From NCBI RefSeq assembly GCF_900496995.4, contig NC_044024.1:11844698-11908697 (forward strand): a stretch of 64,000 nucleotides of DNA. Reading direction: 5' to 3'. Each line of letters begins with the position of its first letter. Position 1 is the stretch's first letter. The notes beneath the pieces are model-generated. The model saw only the letters and a program-made list of their open reading frames with translations, searched no databases and was not told where the DNA came from. Made by a program: the position numbers and the translations under genes. The stretch is from Aquila chrysaetos chrysaetos (lineage: Eukaryota; Chordata; Aves; Accipitriformes; Accipitridae). Of the stretch, positions 27,170 through 39,100 are shown piece after piece.

Positions 27170-27740
27170 CTAAAATGAGAGCCGCCAGTCCTGAAAGGAG
27201 GTGGGGAGATGTCGGCAAGCAGCGGGAAGCGTGTCTGAGCCCAGCAGCCTGTGTCAGGTCTCCGGAGGTCAGACCACAGCGCCTTTTGTTCATTTGTCGT
27301 CCCCCCCCCCCTTTTCTTTCTCTCTCTCCATGTGTATTTTGTCTCCTCCTCCTCCTGTGCGTGTGTCTTTCTTTGCATCTCCACTCTTCTCCCTCCCCTC
27401 CTCCGGATCGATCGCTGGCCGAGGAGACCTCCAAAGGGCCGGGCACTTTGTGGGATCGTCCTTGTTCCTCCTGCGTTTGCCGAGTCAAGGGTATCTCTTT
27501 GCAGGCTTGGAGAGATGCTGTTACTCCTGGTGATGTGATTGCATAGCAACACAGCAGCGCGGGGCGGTGGAGGAGGAGAGGCAGGGAGCGTGCAGACAGC
27601 AGCGCTCAGCCTCAGCATGCATCCCTGTCACAGGGACTCCTTTGCTGATTCACAGAGGCAGCCCCAGTCCCTGCTCCCGAAGCCCGGCGGCCGCTGCCCC
27701 CGTGTCTCAGACCTGGTGGACTCGGAAGGTAGGCCATGAC
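27170..27740 (+). promoter_or_regulatory. CpG-rich island, likely DRP2 promoter and first non-coding exon
   Basis: Abruptly GC/CpG-rich DNA with many CG dinucleotides (27175-27430 and 27540-27720), a C-run at 27301-27312 and a CT-rich tract. It is followed by a possible splice donor GAAG/GTAGGCC, with the exon ending at 27728. It is the only CpG-rich island between CENPI and DRP2, and lies on the 5' side of DRP2. Inference: DRP2 promoter plus a 5' UTR exon spliced to 36085. The donor is weaker than consensus GTRAGT. The alternative is a promoter for an unannotated non-coding RNA. Confidence 0.55.
27617..27728 (+). other. Candidate upstream ORF in DRP2 5' leader exon
   Basis: An ATG at 27617 opens 37 codons (MHPCHRDSFADS...DLVDSE plus one base) to the candidate donor at 27728. 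If spliced to the acceptor at 36084/36085, the frame runs 16 more codons and stops at TGA 36129-36131, sharing its A with the DRP2 start ATG at 36131. The frame stays open upstream to ATG 27539. No protein family is recognised. This depends wholly on the inferred splice. Confidence 0.35.
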
Positions 27741-27828
27741 AAAATTTGTTTCCCACTCAGATCCTGGCTGGGCTGGAAAAGGGGAAAAAATTGACGGATG
27801 GTTAACCTCGGAAATACGATCTTTGGGC

Positions 27829-27850
27829 GTGTGTGTGTGTGTGTGTGTGT
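27829..27850. repeat. (GT)11 microsatellite
   Basis: A perfect GT dinucleotide run of 22 nt, about 100 bp downstream of the candidate DRP2 leader-exon donor. Alternating purine-pyrimidine sequence can adopt Z-DNA. Confidence 0.95.
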
Positions 27851-30800
27851 ATCCCTTCACAGTAACACTGTCCATGTATGTGTGGGTGAGGAAACCTGCA
27901 GAGAAGAAAAGAAGGGTGTCAGGGGGGACACAGTGGGAGCAAGAGAGGTGGCCAAGACCGTTTCCACAAGGGAGAGGCTGAGAACCAGTAGGTGATGCAG
28001 ATTCCCAAAGCAAACAATAGTAGCCAGCATCCCAATTTCACCAGGTTTGATTCTTTGCATGCTGAAGGCTTATTTACCCTGGTAGTGTTTTCACCTGAGC
28101 TGAAGGACTGCTCCGGCCAGGGTGTTGATGGCCTTCTAGCATCCTCCTGGGAGGATTAGACAGCAGGGCAAGGCAGGGACCCAAATATTTCTCGAGTAGT
28201 AAGCTGGGATCAGACTCTAGTCCCAGCTCTGCCCTTTTAATTCACTACCTTACCAGTAGTGCCTTGCTCCTTTTATGTGTCCGCCCTCCCTTCCCCCAGC
28301 TTCTCCCCAATCCCTTTCACTCATTCCTACTCCTCCTCTCTCAAGGCCTTATATTGCCACCACTGACCTTACCTTTGATGCGGGCAGCCCTGACTGGCTG
28401 CAGAACCGCTCGCAGGAGGCATGGGACTTTTGCTGCTCCCCAGGGCTCTGCCTCCCTCTCCGTGCCAGACAGGGCAGCCTGAGCAGCCGTTCACCAAGAT
28501 TCAGTGCTGCTTTGCACAACAGATTATTATCGGTCGCCAGTCCAGTCTGTTCCCTTCAGTCTTCCCTCCGGCATGGCATCACCGGCGTAGAGCTCCACTG
28601 GTGGAATTGCCAGCATCATATTCATGGGGTCTCAATGCTGAGATTGCTCCACACCCCTGTCACTGTACACGGGTAATTACTCCCACACTTTTAAATGCTG
28701 TGCTGTCTGTGGGAGAAACCGATGTTTGTTTGGGTTTTGGTTTTTAGCATTGAAAAAAAAATCTCTAGTCAAATCTTTGTCAGTCTGTGTTTTACCTGTG
28801 CCCTAATCTGAGGTCCTTCACACCTTCTTTCCTGCTGCTCACCGATGCTTCTGGAGCCATGAGAGTTCTTGCTTGATTATTGTCTTTAATGCCCTTTATT
28901 GCCCGACCATAGTACCCTACAGCAACACACTGTGCAAAGTCCCAGCTACAAGGCTCAGTCGTGCCGGGAGGGTTTCTGTTTTTCTGGCAGCCGTGTGTAG
29001 CGTGTGTGCCTGCCGTGGCTCTGGTGCCACCTCACATCCTCCCCTGCCAGATCCCCATGCTGAAAGCTGCTTTCTCTGCTGCTGCAGGAATTGGCCAGGC
29101 AGGGCTCTGGTGACAAGAAGTGTGTGATGGCACTCCGGAAAGGGACCAGACTATAGATGGGCAATTTTAAACTATCTTGTTTTGCAGCACTGTGGCCAGG
29201 AACATGGGTGCCTGGAGTGCTGGGATGGGAAGTCATTGGAGTGGTCACTGTGATGTGATGCTTCATTAGTTGAAGAAACTAAGATGAGGACCATCTCTCT
29301 CTGGTTTAATACCTGAGATAGATCAATCCTACTTGCTAAAATTGGCCAGGACTGTAACCATGAATGGGTTTGCTCAGGTTGGAGTGACTCTTTTCAAAAC
29401 TAAACAAAGTGAGATGGGGAAGGGAATAAATGAATGGGTTCAGATGAAAGCCCTGAGTTTTGGAGATGTATGGTGAATTTCTGATTTTAATACTATTTTG
29501 AGAAATATATTCAGGGCTTCCACTTGAGGCTGGATGCCTATGATAAAAGCAGAAAAGAGGAATTGTAAGTCTCGTGAAACAAGACATACTGACGAGAAAG
29601 AATTCAGTCTTCAAAAAACCCTTCATTTTCACAGGTGTATAAAGATGAAACTGAGCTTTTCAGAATTGAGCCAAAATAGCTTCATCCCATTTTCCTTTGC
29701 TGTTTCCCTTAGCATAAGAATAAGGTTGCTCTGATACATCTCAAGAAAGGAGAGGAAATGTGACTTCATGTGGCACACAGCCTGCTTATAAAATGCACGG
29801 CTTCAGAAGGCCAGAGAAGCCCGTGCATTGACTGGGAGTTTATTATAAAGACAAGCTTGTTGGGGGCAAGGCAGAATATTCAGTACAGAGAAATAGATAT
29901 TAGTTTGACACTGAGAATGAGAAACAAAGCGTCAAGGAAGCCAAAAGTTAGCACAGCATTACCTTAGCTATCGCTGTGTGGTGGGTGTGCTCTTCCCACT
30001 ATTGCTGATCAGTTATACAGTATGGCAAATGGGTGATGTGTTTTTCACAATGCAGCAAGACTCATTTCCTGCCTCTAACAGTAGGGAAAGGTAAGCTTGG
30101 GTTCCTAGAGGAGAAAGACAAAGACAAGACTCAGGATTTTTAGTGGGTTTAAATAGGCTGGTTTCATGGCTACAGGACATGACCAAGTCTATGAAGAATT
30201 GGGTTCAATTTTTATGGTTGGTGCAACCTTCTTTTGGTCATTAGGCAAGTGCCCCCTGCCAGGCCCCTACTGTCCCTTTTGGGAGGTTGGAGGATGTTTG
30301 CTGCTTGCCCTGCTCCTTTTGTTTGTCAGGTCTACCAGACAGCAACTTCTCTGTGTCCAGCACAGCAGGACTGTGTGTTTACAGCTGGGTCCTCAGGGTG
30401 CTTGGGTAATTATTTGTAGTACTTGTCTAATCGAAGGAGGAGGAGAAGAGATGGGAAGAATTCCTAGGCAAAGTGAGTTTTGGAGAGAGCAGCTTAAAAC
30501 CCAGCTGGGAGTCTGAAATGGCATGTGAAAGAAATTTAGATTTCATTCTTCCAAAAGAAATTCCCATAAGTTATTTTTAAGCCGAGAGGAACAGTCAGTT
30601 CTGCATGGCTGTGTTGTGGGCATGCACCCACACTCACCTGGTTAGCTGGGGACACCATCGTCCCAGTTCTCTGGTCCAAGACTAACTGCTGAAATTTTTC
30701 AGCCTGAGTTTTTGTGTGCATGTGTGTATTTTGCTTGGGAAAAAGGAGAGCAAGTGAGCCAGTGGAAGAGATGCTGCTTCTTTATTAGGACCTGTGGCAC

Positions 30801-33800
30801 CTATTTATCCATTGAACTAAAATTACATTTTTGTTATGAGCTCAAAGTCTAAGTGGTCATTTAAGAATGCAGCTCATTAGATGTGAGAGTGCCCCACTTC
30901 ACCCACCCTCAGTGAATAAGGCTTCTTCTCTGCCACTTGCTCACTACCAGATACAGCAAAAATTTTATGTTACTTCTTAAGGACAGCTGCTTAATTGAAG
31001 GACTCTTCATTCTAATTAATGAAGGGGACCTGGTACTTAGGTGGAAGTGCAGTGTGAAGCCCAGCTGCAGCTTTGGCATCTGGGTTTTTTACCCCTTGGA
31101 TGATGGGGTTGTAAATGCCCAATCCTGTGGAAGATTGCTGATAGTCCTTTTCCCCTTTCCTTGTACACAGGAGCAAGTGAGAACCAGGAGACTGTTGGGG
31201 TGGTTTTTTTAAGGAGCGTGTTTAGGTATCTATTCCTGGTTTGTGAAGAGATGGAGACTAAGGGCCCATGCTCTAAGAGGGAGTTGTGTTGTTTGTACGC
31301 TTGGTCCCAGTGGGACAAAGACTCCTCTTCCTTCTCTCACCAAACCTTGACCTAGCGGGGTCTTGGGAAGTAGGTCTGCTGGCCCTCAATCTTAGGCTTA
31401 AATTATTTACTTACATGTGCAAAAAATAATTTTTGCTGGAACAGGATGTGCTATTGCGCTGTCAAGGGAGTCCTGCTGTCTGCCAGCTTGGGAATGCTCT
31501 CTTTGTTAGCATCTACATGGGAGCTGAACTTTGAAATATCTACAAGCCTCCCACCTTTCCCCTTAAAGGACACTGAGCATGCTGAGCTAAAATGTTATTA
31601 CTTCTCTTGTACAGTAAGTTAAACAACAACAACATCATTAACGTTTCCAGCAGCAGGGAATGTGTTTATATTTCCATTCCCCTCATGGGATAAAGGCTGA
31701 GCTGCCTTGCCTCAAAATGTTGCCATATTTTTTCCTTATTGGCCAAGATCTGAAGTGGAAAGTTTCAGCCCAGAAAGAACATTTTGGAGGAAATTAGCAA
31801 TTCAAAGCATAAGCTTTTGTGATTGAGAGACCTCTTGACCTATATGCTGTATTTGCTGGTGTTATATGTGGTAGAGAGCCGGAAATTCAACACCTGACAT
31901 TGGACTCTAGCTTCCACAGCAGGTCCCTAATCCTGGGGGTTACTTTTACTGATGAAGGTCAGCTGCAGTGTGAATTCCCTTGATGTTTAGGAGGGTTTGG
32001 ATCTGGGTTTGTATCAGGAGGATTTTAAACAAATGCAGCAAAACAGCAGAAATACACTGTGCAGCATGTGTGCTGGTGGCAAGCTGTCATCTTACTGTTG
32101 GCTGGGACGGAGAAGAGATGCTACAGGAGATGGGGCATAGCCTGTGCACCCGTGCGCTGCCTCTCTGGCTAACCAGCGTTGCTGCTGCAACAGGTCTGTA
32201 AGTAGGAAGAGTGTAGAGATCGCTGAGCGGAGCAGTAAGTTGTGTGGTAGAGCTGAAGCAGAACTGATTGAGCAAAGACTGTTCCAGCTGCCTTTGTCAG
32301 ACTGCCTGGAAAGCAGTGTGGTGAGCCAGGCTCTCCAGTGCTGAATTTGTAACAGATACAGCTCATGTAGGAAGAGGAAAAAGGCAACTACTTTGTTTTG
32401 AATACACCCTAATGCCCAAGCATTCAGCTGTTGAAATGTAACATCAAGATTTTTGGCTTTCTTACTTTTCAACTAGAGAATCATCATGGTCTCCAACTAG
32501 GCTAAAAAGTTGTGACTTGGTTACCAAAGTGTTTGGAAGCTGTAACACTGTGAAACGTCTAATGCTTCATTTCTTAAGGTCTACTAAGGGCAGAGGCAAG
32601 TGTCGGATGCTTTTCATGTGGGAGGATGCAAAACAGCATCATGTAACAAGGTTGTACCTGATCTTTCTGAGGAAGGGTCTGATCACCTTTGGGCCTGGAG
32701 TGGTGGAGTGGGGACCTCCAGCAAAGACCAGGTGAGACATACCAGTGGGAAAGGTTTCACTCCTTGCACTCTCCACTCTATGGGTGCAGTGCCCCAGTGC
32801 CTGCTCTGTGGTGACTGTAAGACTGCTTCTTGCAATGTCCTCCTGTGGAAATTCTCACCTGCTTCTGCTCACACAGGCCTTGATGTTTTTCCTTCTTGCA
32901 CAGAAATGTGCCCAGAGGATCAATGTCGCTTTAAATCTGGTTGGACTGCCTGACCACATTGCTCCTTGAGTCCTCCAAAGGAGGATTTTTCAACTCCTTT
33001 TCAAGTAGAGGCTTGTAGTAGACTGCGGGGATGGTAGTTTTTGTTGCCAACACTTAAATCTTTTTTGATGGATGTTGTCCCTTGGCTATAGCATACTGGG
33101 TCTCCAGCACCAACCTAAAGCAGTGTGCAGAGGGTGAACACTGGTGTGGGAGAGGTAAGGTGGATCTCAGGCTCAGTTCTTGACAGGTGTAGGCAGCAGG
33201 CAATAGACATTTAGCCAGGAAGCATCCACAAAACATCTACTCCACATGCTGCAGTGCCCAGACACAGTGCCATACTGAAGCACTGAAGTAAAAGCGCAAG
33301 AGTTGGGAGCTATTTTGTGTGCCACGACAGAGGAGCAGAGCAGATCAAGAGCATTTCTCCTTGCCTGGTTCTTGTAATAGCAGGGAATTTGGCAAGGGAT
33401 CATATGTAGCTGTTGGTTTGCTTGCAGTGATGCCTCACAGTCTGGTTGTCTCTCTCTCCCACTGAATGTCCTCCTTTGTGCTGGCTGCCATGCAGCTGAG
33501 TTATTTCCATATTATCTTGGGTTCTGCATATCTGGGCTTTGTCTTTGCAATTGCAGAGTGGCAAAGAGCAGCTGAGCCATTGCCATCAAACCTGCAATAA
33601 AGTTTCTGTGTCAGTAAGATATTGCACAGGACATGCTTGAGGTAGTGGGTTTTGCTGGCACTTAGCTTTCCAGCTCAGTCTTGTTCTTTGAGTGCTGCCT
33701 CAGACAGGCTTTAGTTCCCTTGTGCCATGGCTCTGTGTCCTGACAGACCTTGTCATCACTGAAGGAGTTCAGGAGCCTGGCCCTTAGGAGGTGAGGCAAG

Positions 33801-36084
33801 GGCTATTCTTACTTCCATAATGCTGGCAGACAGCATGGAGACCCACCACGTCCTACACGTGGATACCGGTAGGACATGGTTTACCCATCTCTGTCTCCAG
33901 GACGGCACCTGTGCTGCGCATGAAGACTTATCCTTGAGCAAAATGCAGTAAGATCAGAGCTAGTGACCTTCCCAGTATTGTTCCCGTTCAGTGGTGCTGG
34001 TGGGAGGAACAAATGACCAGGCTGTGCTGGGAGGACTGGGAACGGAGGGCCCCTGTGTGTGGTGTTGAAGGGCTGGCTGAACCTGCCTGGCCAGCACACA
34101 TCACTGCAATTACATTGCACTGCGCCACAGAAAAACTGAGGCCTCAGGATGGCAGCTGCAATGAGATGTCACAGAACCTCATTGGCAAAAGCCATGGATT
34201 TCCCAGTCATGCGGTAGAGCTCAATGGCATTCCTCTGATGGAGGCTTTGAGGCAAAATAACTTCATGCCCTGAGAACTGTATCTCTGCTAGACTGGCCCT
34301 CATCTAGAGGTCATTTAGAGGATCAGGGACAGCTCAGACCCCAAATAGCATAAGCACTGGAGGAATAGGATGTGGTGTTACCTGCTGTCAAAGATGGAAA
34401 TCATCCAGTGTACCCTTGGAGTTGCATGAGGTGAATTTGCCCCGTGAGGCTGTGGCGCTTTGAAGACCCTGGAATTTATAACTATTAATGTGTCCTGATG
34501 ATCATGCCTGCATGGGGAAAGGAGCGGGGTGAGAGTGCTGCAATGCACAGTCTGCGACGTTCATTTGTGCAAATGGGCAGGAGGGGTAAAGGACAGGACC
34601 TTGGATTATCAGCATGTTGGAGAGCTCGGCACAGGCTGTTCTGCTGGAGAGAGAGAGAATTATGGCTGTAGAAATTACTAAGGGATTAAAAAAATCATAA
34701 CAGGATAAGCTGTTCTCTTAATGTGTGTAATGGAGGGGGGAGAGGCAGTGAAAGCCCAGGCAGGGGAGTGAGGGATGTGAAAGCATGAGGGGTGGGCAGT
34801 GTGTACCAGGTCCTGGGGGCTTTCTCCTCACCAGGCTGTCCAGCATGATTGCTGGCGCTGCAGGATGTGCTGCCTGCTCCTGCCCTGCCAGGACCAAGCA
34901 GGAAGTTTCTCAGCTGGTCCAAGTGAGCTGGATGTGAAAGAGTCAACAACCTTCTTCCAGCAGCATCGCTCTGTCTGTACCTTGGAAGCAGTCCCATCTC
35001 CGCTTGGACTTGGAGGTCTGGCTGCTGGAGCCAGGTGATAGTTTCCTTCTAAAAGTAGGAAAGCAATCACCAAGTTAGGTAGTGGGTTGGACAGGAGACA
35101 GCACAGTCCCTCAGCACTGCCTCTTGACCCATCACAGGCAGTATTCAAGCATCACTCTTGATTTGCTCATCTGACCTCAGATGTGCTGAGTGTGGTCTGG
35201 GCAAAGCCCTGTGTAGTGTTCACAGCTTTTGTATGTTACGTCTCCATCCTGCTGTGAACATGTTTGTGCTCAGCTCCTTTCATGGCACTGCCACCGGCCA
35301 AATGTAGAGTTGTGGGATTGTGCTTCAGTTCTAGAAATTTGCCAGATTCAAGTAAATATTACCTTGCACCCTTTTCTCTAGGCTTTATTTTCTCATGTCT
35401 TTCTGTAAAGCCAAGATGATTCTGGCAGTGGGATAAATCACTATTTTAGCTTATTCAGAGTACAAACAACAAAAAAACCAGCATTGTGACCAGAGGCTGC
35501 ACTTCAGATCTATAGAATAGACAAGAGGCCACTGCTAACTGGCTTTATGGGTCATACAGTTTTAAAAACAGAATAAAAAAGGGAATTTTATAACTCAGAA
35601 TGAGTAAAAACTCATGAAAAGGTAGCTGATAGTGTGAGATGCATGTATGGGGGACTGAGGCTTTAGGCAATTTTCCTTCTGAACATAAAAGGGAAAAAAA
35701 AACGTTTGAAAATATTGTTGGTTATGGGGATATGTCTATTATGTCTAAACATAAGTGGACATGACAGTGAGATCCTCTCTCACCTCCTCCTTTAAACCCT
35801 GGGCATTTCCTGTAGTTCAATAAACTCAACCCTTTTTAAAAATGCAACATAATCTGTGGGACTCACTAACACAGGATATCATTACAGCAAATTGTATAAT
35901 TAGATGCAAAAAAGAGTTGGACATTTAGGTGAAAAAAGATTACAACATTAGTACAAATATATTAAAACAAATGCATCCTTTTAGTCTTCAGCCTTTGTGA
36001 AGGCAGCACACTAGGCACCTGGGAAGGGAGTCAGCTCCACGAGGAGGTGCAAACTGACCCAGGGACTCTCACGCTGCTTTTCAG
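27851..36084 (+). other. Probable first intron of DRP2
   Basis: About 8.2 kb between the CpG-rich island and the first DRP2 coding exon. Small open frames occur on both strands, but none shows a known domain or phase-compatible exons. Extra 5' UTR exons could hide here because they leave no protein signature. Confidence 0.5.
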
Positions 36085-36130
36085 GTGCTCGTGCCCAGAG
36101 TTGTCTCTGTCCCCATGAACATCGGTTCTG
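36085..36130 (+). other. DRP2 5' UTR within first coding exon
   Basis: A good acceptor (CACGCTGCTTTTCAG) ends at 36084, so the exon holding the start codon probably begins at 36085. An out-of-frame ATG at 36115 and the candidate uORF stop at 36129-36131 lie in this leader. The main ATG context (TCTGATGC) is weak. Confidence 0.6.
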
Positions 36131-39100
36131 ATGCAGCCCCTGGTGATGCAGGAATGGCCCTATGTCCTCCCACGATGTCCTGAGTGGCACATCGCAGACC
36201 AGGCGCAGCACAGCAGCACTGCCCACCCACTGCCTCAGGTAAGAGCTGGGTCTGGGAGCTTTTCTCATGGCAGCTTTTTGCAGTGGTTGCATATGTCTGT
36301 GGAGCAAACCGGGACCTCTGTTCCTGGTGGCAGGGAAAGCTGTTAGCTCCAGCCCCCCCATCGGCTTGCACTTAATGAGAATGTTAGCTCTCCTTGAGCA
36401 TTTTGGCTGCAAAGTGTTTTCGAAAGTAGAGCAAGAGTGACAACCTGCAGAGGTGGATTTCAAGCTTCCTTCAAAATAAAGAGCAAGAGACCACCATTAA
36501 CAGCTCTTGTGTATTTGGTGGGTTTACTTTTTTCCTGGAAACTTGGAAGAACGTCAGCTTTTGCTGAAAATGTAGGTTTCTAACCTTCCTGCTTGCAGAG
36601 AAGAGCTTGGAAATAAGCCCCTGGCGAATGCTATAAGGCAGAGGAGGAGCCTGACCTCTTTCTAGTCTAGTTACCTTGAGGAACGGAAAGTGGATGCTCA
36701 CACTGTTGGTCTCCCTCCTCCTTCCTCCAGGGTCTCTGAGCTGGCAGGCCAGGGTCCTCACCAAAGCCAGGCAGAGAGGTGAAGGTCTCCAGGATCCCTG
36801 GGTAAATGGCAGGGCAGAGTGGAGGAGAACAGAAAGGTGTGATGGCGACTGTCTGTAAAGCTGCCTGCCTTGTGCTCTGCACCGAGCTGTCACAAGCTGG
36901 TTTAGCACCTTGTCCTGGGTCACCCAGCACAGCAAGGCTGGGGAAACGCTGCCTCAACTCTGCTAGAGTATGGCTTCCCCTTTGCTGCCTGTAGCTGTTG
37001 GCCCCAGGGTACCTCTTACCTGACAAGGGATGATGGACAGTGCCAGTTTTCCTTGGGCACTGGCAGTGTTGCTCCCAGGACAAATGAGGTCCCTGGCTCT
37101 GCCTTTTCCTTCTTCATCATGCTTCAAACATGAAAAGCAAAGGCTGAGCCTGGGGCTCTCCCTGCTGTGGCTTGCCATCTGTCTGGACCCATCCTGTCCC
37201 AGAGAGCCAGGGTCTACAGGAGGAAGGGAGAGCTGTCTCTGGAATGGCTGCAGCATGCAAGAATGAGGCTTGCAGCTGGAGCAGGCTTTTGCTAGCTGAG
37301 TTAGGGCTTATTGGCCCTGGGTTGGCTGTTAGGTAGCTGCTACTGGGCCAGTGCGCAGGTGGTTAATGAACAGCCCAGCAGATGAAGCAAGGTGGGAGAG
37401 GGATAGAACGAGATGAGCAGGGAAGTGCCCTCCTGAGCTGCCTGAGCAGTCCAAGCCTCTAAGAGGGGGTCAGAGTCCTGTGGGGTTTGCTGGGAGAGGG
37501 GAGGGGAGCTGGGGCAGGACACCCTGTGGGACCCACCACCACTGAGCTGCAAGACAGCGCACAGTGAGGGTGCAGACATTCTCAGCTCAGGTCATATCCG
37601 CTACAGGTTTCCCCCATTCCCTGCCTGAGCCTGGCTTTCTGCTGTGTGGGCATCATTGTGTTGGGTGCCATGCACCAGCTGGCTGCTAGCTCCTGCAATG
37701 TTAAATGAGAGCCCACCTCATTCAAAGGGTCTGCTATGCCCTCCTTCTCACAGGTGTAGGTGTTGCCACCTAGGAAACAGCCTTCCTCTCTTTTCCTTGC
37801 TTGTCCTGGAAGTTCTTTGCAGGCTGCAGACAACTCATCCTTAGTTGGGCCCTGGCCTTGCTGAAGCCCCCTCCTCCAGTCTGGGAGCTGGTTCTGCATC
37901 TGTTGGGCCTGGGAGGTGGTGGGGAGAGAAGGCTGGCCGTGCTGGTTCTAGAGGGAGAGACGGCAGCAGTCAGATGTGCAGGCAGGGAAGGAGGGGAAGA
38001 GAGGGAGAGATACAGGGAGCTTTTCATTCCCTCCCTGTAGGTGGAGGAGAGCACGGAAACAATGCTGGGCAGCAGGACTGTGGGGGGCACAAGGAGCCAG
38101 CCCAGAGCCTTCTGGCAAAAACAAACTTTTTGCACCCAGTCTAGGTGGGCAGGAACATCTGTGCTGGCACCCAGTGCTGGGCTGGGGCACATGGTGGGCA
38201 CAAGGGCATCTTTGGCTTCTTGGGGGTTAGGTCTCAAGGACCTGACTATTTACATTCCAGGTAGCCAAAGCTTCCTGGGGCCATTCCCTGGGTAAATCTC
38301 TTCCCTGGCAAACACCCCTGTCTGCCCTGCATGTGCTCCAGCATCTGAGGGCAAGGTGTCTGCTTGTCACCCCAGCCCAGCCCACCATCACCTTTGTCAT
38401 GCCCTTGCAGAGGTGGATCTTCCCCAGTGCCCAGAGCAATCCCTCTGTGCACAGCCAGCTTCCCGCAAAGACCTTTCCCACGCCAGGGTGCCCTGCAGCA
38501 CGCAGATCTCTGTCCCCTTTGTGCTTTGCGGGCAGCCACGATGGCACCACCAGGGTTAAGGCAGGTTGGAGGCTGCTGGAATGCCACTGGACAAAGCTGA
38601 GATTGAGGCTGGCTGCGAGGCACAGCCGCCCCCCTCCAGATTCCTGGGGGGTCAGTTCTCAGGGTGGCCCCGCTCTGGTAAGCACAGGGCACTTGCCTGC
38701 TTCCCTGCCGGGTGCCTGGTGGCACCCGGAGGGGTGGGAGGCTATGCCCGCTCCTCCAGCAAAGCTGAGCAGCCCTGCAGTGGATCTGTGGCTAAGCACA
38801 GGTAGATGCGCTCGCCAGAGCTTGTGTGAGTGTTGTGTGCCTGAAAATAAAGCTGTTCAAGGGTGGAGGGGGAATGCAGATCCAGGCTGCTGCTGCTGGG
38901 GCTCTGGGGAAGGGATGCTTAGAGGGAAAGCACTGTTTTTTCCCTCTGCTTGCTTGCAGGGGTTTTGTTCTAGGGAAGCAGATGCCCTGCTTGGCCACTG
39001 TCACTGGCTCATCTGCTGGGGATGGTCTGTGAGTCACAGGCTTGGTGGGCTTTTAACTTCTTCAAACAAGGCTGGGAAGACTGTGTTGTCTGCTGAGCTG

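Noticed and set aside
28275-28676. 133-codon plus ORF after the CpG-rich island, considered as a DRP2 or separate gene exon
   Set aside because: No similarity to the DRP2 N-terminus, which is found at 36131 with an in-frame upstream stop; no convincing acceptor/donor pair.
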